Shown: piece by piece, positions 63,260-64,000 of the stretch
How the letters are laid out: each line of letters opens with the position of its first letter
How positions within the stretch are numbered: position 1 is the stretch's first letter
From: Mucilaginibacter dorajii
Lineage (GTDB): Bacteria > Bacteroidota > Bacteroidia > Sphingobacteriales > Sphingobacteriaceae
Length of the DNA stretch: 64,000 nt
Assembly: GCF_024808255.1 (NCBI RefSeq)
Contig: NZ_JANTYS010000029.1
Coordinates: forward strand, 16,357 to 80,356
Direction: 5' to 3'
The notes under the pieces: model-generated
Told to the model about the DNA's origin: nothing
Seen by the model: the letters and a program-made list of their open reading frames with translations, nothing else
The model's database searches: none
Program-made: the position numbers and the translations under genes

Positions 63260-63784
63260 ATGAATTATTTTGAGTTTTATGGCATAGCCGAGTCTTTTAC
63301 TGTTGAACAGGCTGCACTTAAAAAGAAGTTTTACGAGTTGAGCAAGCTTTATCATCCCGATTTTTATGCCGGCGAGGACGAAGCCAGGCAACAGGAAATA
63401 TTAGAATTATCGACCCTGAATAATAAAGCTTACCAGGTTTTAACCGACCCCGCGCGCAGAATGGAGTACATTTTGAAGCTCCATGGCCTGGTATCTGAGG
63501 GTGCAAAACCCCAATTACCATCAGATTTTTTGATGGAAATGATGGAAATTAACGAACGGCTTATGGAAGCTGACGATGCTGCCGAGCTGGGAAGAATAAC
63601 CGCAGAAGTACTTGCCTTTGAGAGCGATATGAATGAAAAACTGACCGGGTTAACCAACGATTACACCGAGCTTGATCATACCGCGCAACAGGAAAAACGC
63701 ATAAAAATTGCAGATATTTACTATAGGCAAAAATATCTGTTGCGAATTAAAGAGAGTTTAGATACATTTGCAGCCCGCCTGTAA
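63260..63784 (+). CDS. hscB: Fe-S cluster co-chaperone HscB
   Basis: 174 residues from the ATG at 63260 (MNYFEFYGI). N-terminal J-domain with HPD in LYHPDFY (stimulates the Hsp70 partner) and a C-terminal three-helix HSCB domain (FLMEMMEINERLMEADD; IADIYYRQKYLLRI) that binds the scaffold IscU. Divergent from KdsA. No isc genes in the window. A longer start at 63230 adds ten residues outside the J-domain. Confidence 0.9.
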   Translation: MNYFEFYGIAESFTVEQAALKKKFYELSKLYHPDFYAGEDEARQQEILELSTLNNKAYQVLTDPARRMEYILKLHGLVSEGAKPQLPSDFLMEMMEINERLMEADDAAELGRITAEVLAFESDMNEKLTGLTNDYTELDHTAQQEKRIKIADIYYRQKYLLRIKESLDTFAARL

Positions 63785-63812
63785 GAGATCATTGATCAAT
63801 ACAGCAGAGCAT

Positions 63813-63892
63813 GCCCAGCTGGCGGAATTGGTAGACGCGCTGGTCTCAAACACCTGTGGGAAACCGTGCCGGTTCGACTCCGGCGCTGGGTA
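63813..63892 (+). tRNA. tRNA-Leu (CAA anticodon)
   Basis: Acceptor GCCCAGC pairs with GCTGGGT, D-arm TGGCGGAATTGGTAGACGCGC, loop CTCAAAC with anticodon CAA, a short variable arm and T-arm GCCGGTTCGACTCCGGC. CCA is not encoded. The anticodon stem has a T-T mismatch (CTGGT against ACCTG). Confidence 0.9.
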
Positions 63893-63908
63893 CAGAGGGT
63901 AAACTAAA

Positions 63909-63943
63909 AGAGGCCGTATCATAATTCAAATGATGCGGCCTCT
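63909..63943 (+). terminator. Terminator after tRNA-Leu
   Basis: AGAGGCCG(T)ATCAT pairs with ATGAT(G)CGGCCTCT over a 7-base loop, 16 bases after the tRNA. Confidence 0.75.
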
Positions 63944-64000
63944 ATGTTTGCAACGTATTGGCTCCATGTTTATCTGTTTTCGTTGAATTTCTCAGCAAGG

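Noticed and set aside
1..64000. CRISPR arrays, rRNA and prophage
   Set aside because: No regularly spaced direct repeats with spacers, no rRNA sequence and no phage structural genes were seen.

Overview
The window comes from a member of the Bacteroidetes, most likely Sphingobacteriaceae (Mucilaginibacter- or Pedobacter-like). Evidence: a SusC/SusD pair, GH92 and GH2 mannosidases, Bacteroidetes-type -7 boxes (TAnnTTTG) ahead of several genes, weak Shine-Dalgarno sequences, tRNAs without an encoded CCA, and the typical AT-rich intergenic composition. The genus is an inference from gene content only.

Region by region. (1) 1-5.4 kb: the end of an ABC exporter, an OmpA-like lipoprotein, a desaturase that strongly resembles eukaryotic dihydroceramide (DEGS1-type) desaturases, and a GH92 alpha-mannosidase. 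(2) 5.5-19.4 kb: a large exopolysaccharide locus read mainly leftward, with Wzc-type tyrosine kinase, Wzx flippase, Wzy-like polymerase, five glycosyl- or acyl-transfer steps of each general kind, and a Wza-like export lipoprotein. It carries five left-handed beta-helix acyltransferases, one of them inverted. A 961-bp spacer separates it from a divergent STAND ATPase (20.3-22.9 kb) that may regulate it. (3) 23-30.3 kb: an alpha/beta hydrolase lipoprotein, a secreted tyrosine phosphatase and a SusD/SusC uptake pair. (4) 30.6-37.9 kb: a VOC protein, a CocE-type hydrolase, and an ABC/GntR (YtrA-like) operon with a clear promoter and 24-bp operator. Next to it are two tandem genes for exactly the same 26-residue hydrophobic peptide, which differ only at synonymous sites. 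(5) 38-51.6 kb: regulators (GlxA/AraC, MarR-GNAT, membrane AraC), DUF2000, a HAD phosphatase, tRNA-Met, a GH2 beta-mannosidase, an SDR plus long ECF-like sigma factor, and an ABC-F ATPase. (6) 51.6-56.1 kb: DUF6807 and Gfo/Idh/MocA proteins and a second CocE-type hydrolase. (7) 56.1-63.1 kb: a second leftward surface-polysaccharide cluster with KdsA, KdsD, a UDP-sugar dehydrogenase, a WcaJ-type initiating sugar transferase and a GT2. (8) 63.2-64 kb: HscB and tRNA-Leu.

How it fits together. The 5-19 kb locus has the Wzx/Wzy/Wzc/Wza machinery but no initiating phosphoglycosyltransferase; the 57-63 kb cluster supplies one, so the two may serve one polymer. The mannosidases, SusCD pair and CocE hydrolases point to scavenging of glycans and peptides or esters.

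Most notable observations: the duplicated 26-aa peptide genes at 36.5-36.7 kb; the DEGS1-like desaturase; the STAND protein facing a long EPS leader with inverted repeats; and two intergenic elements built from short repeated words in inverted orientation (947-1098 and 31123-31252). No CRISPR array, complete insertion sequence or rRNA was seen.
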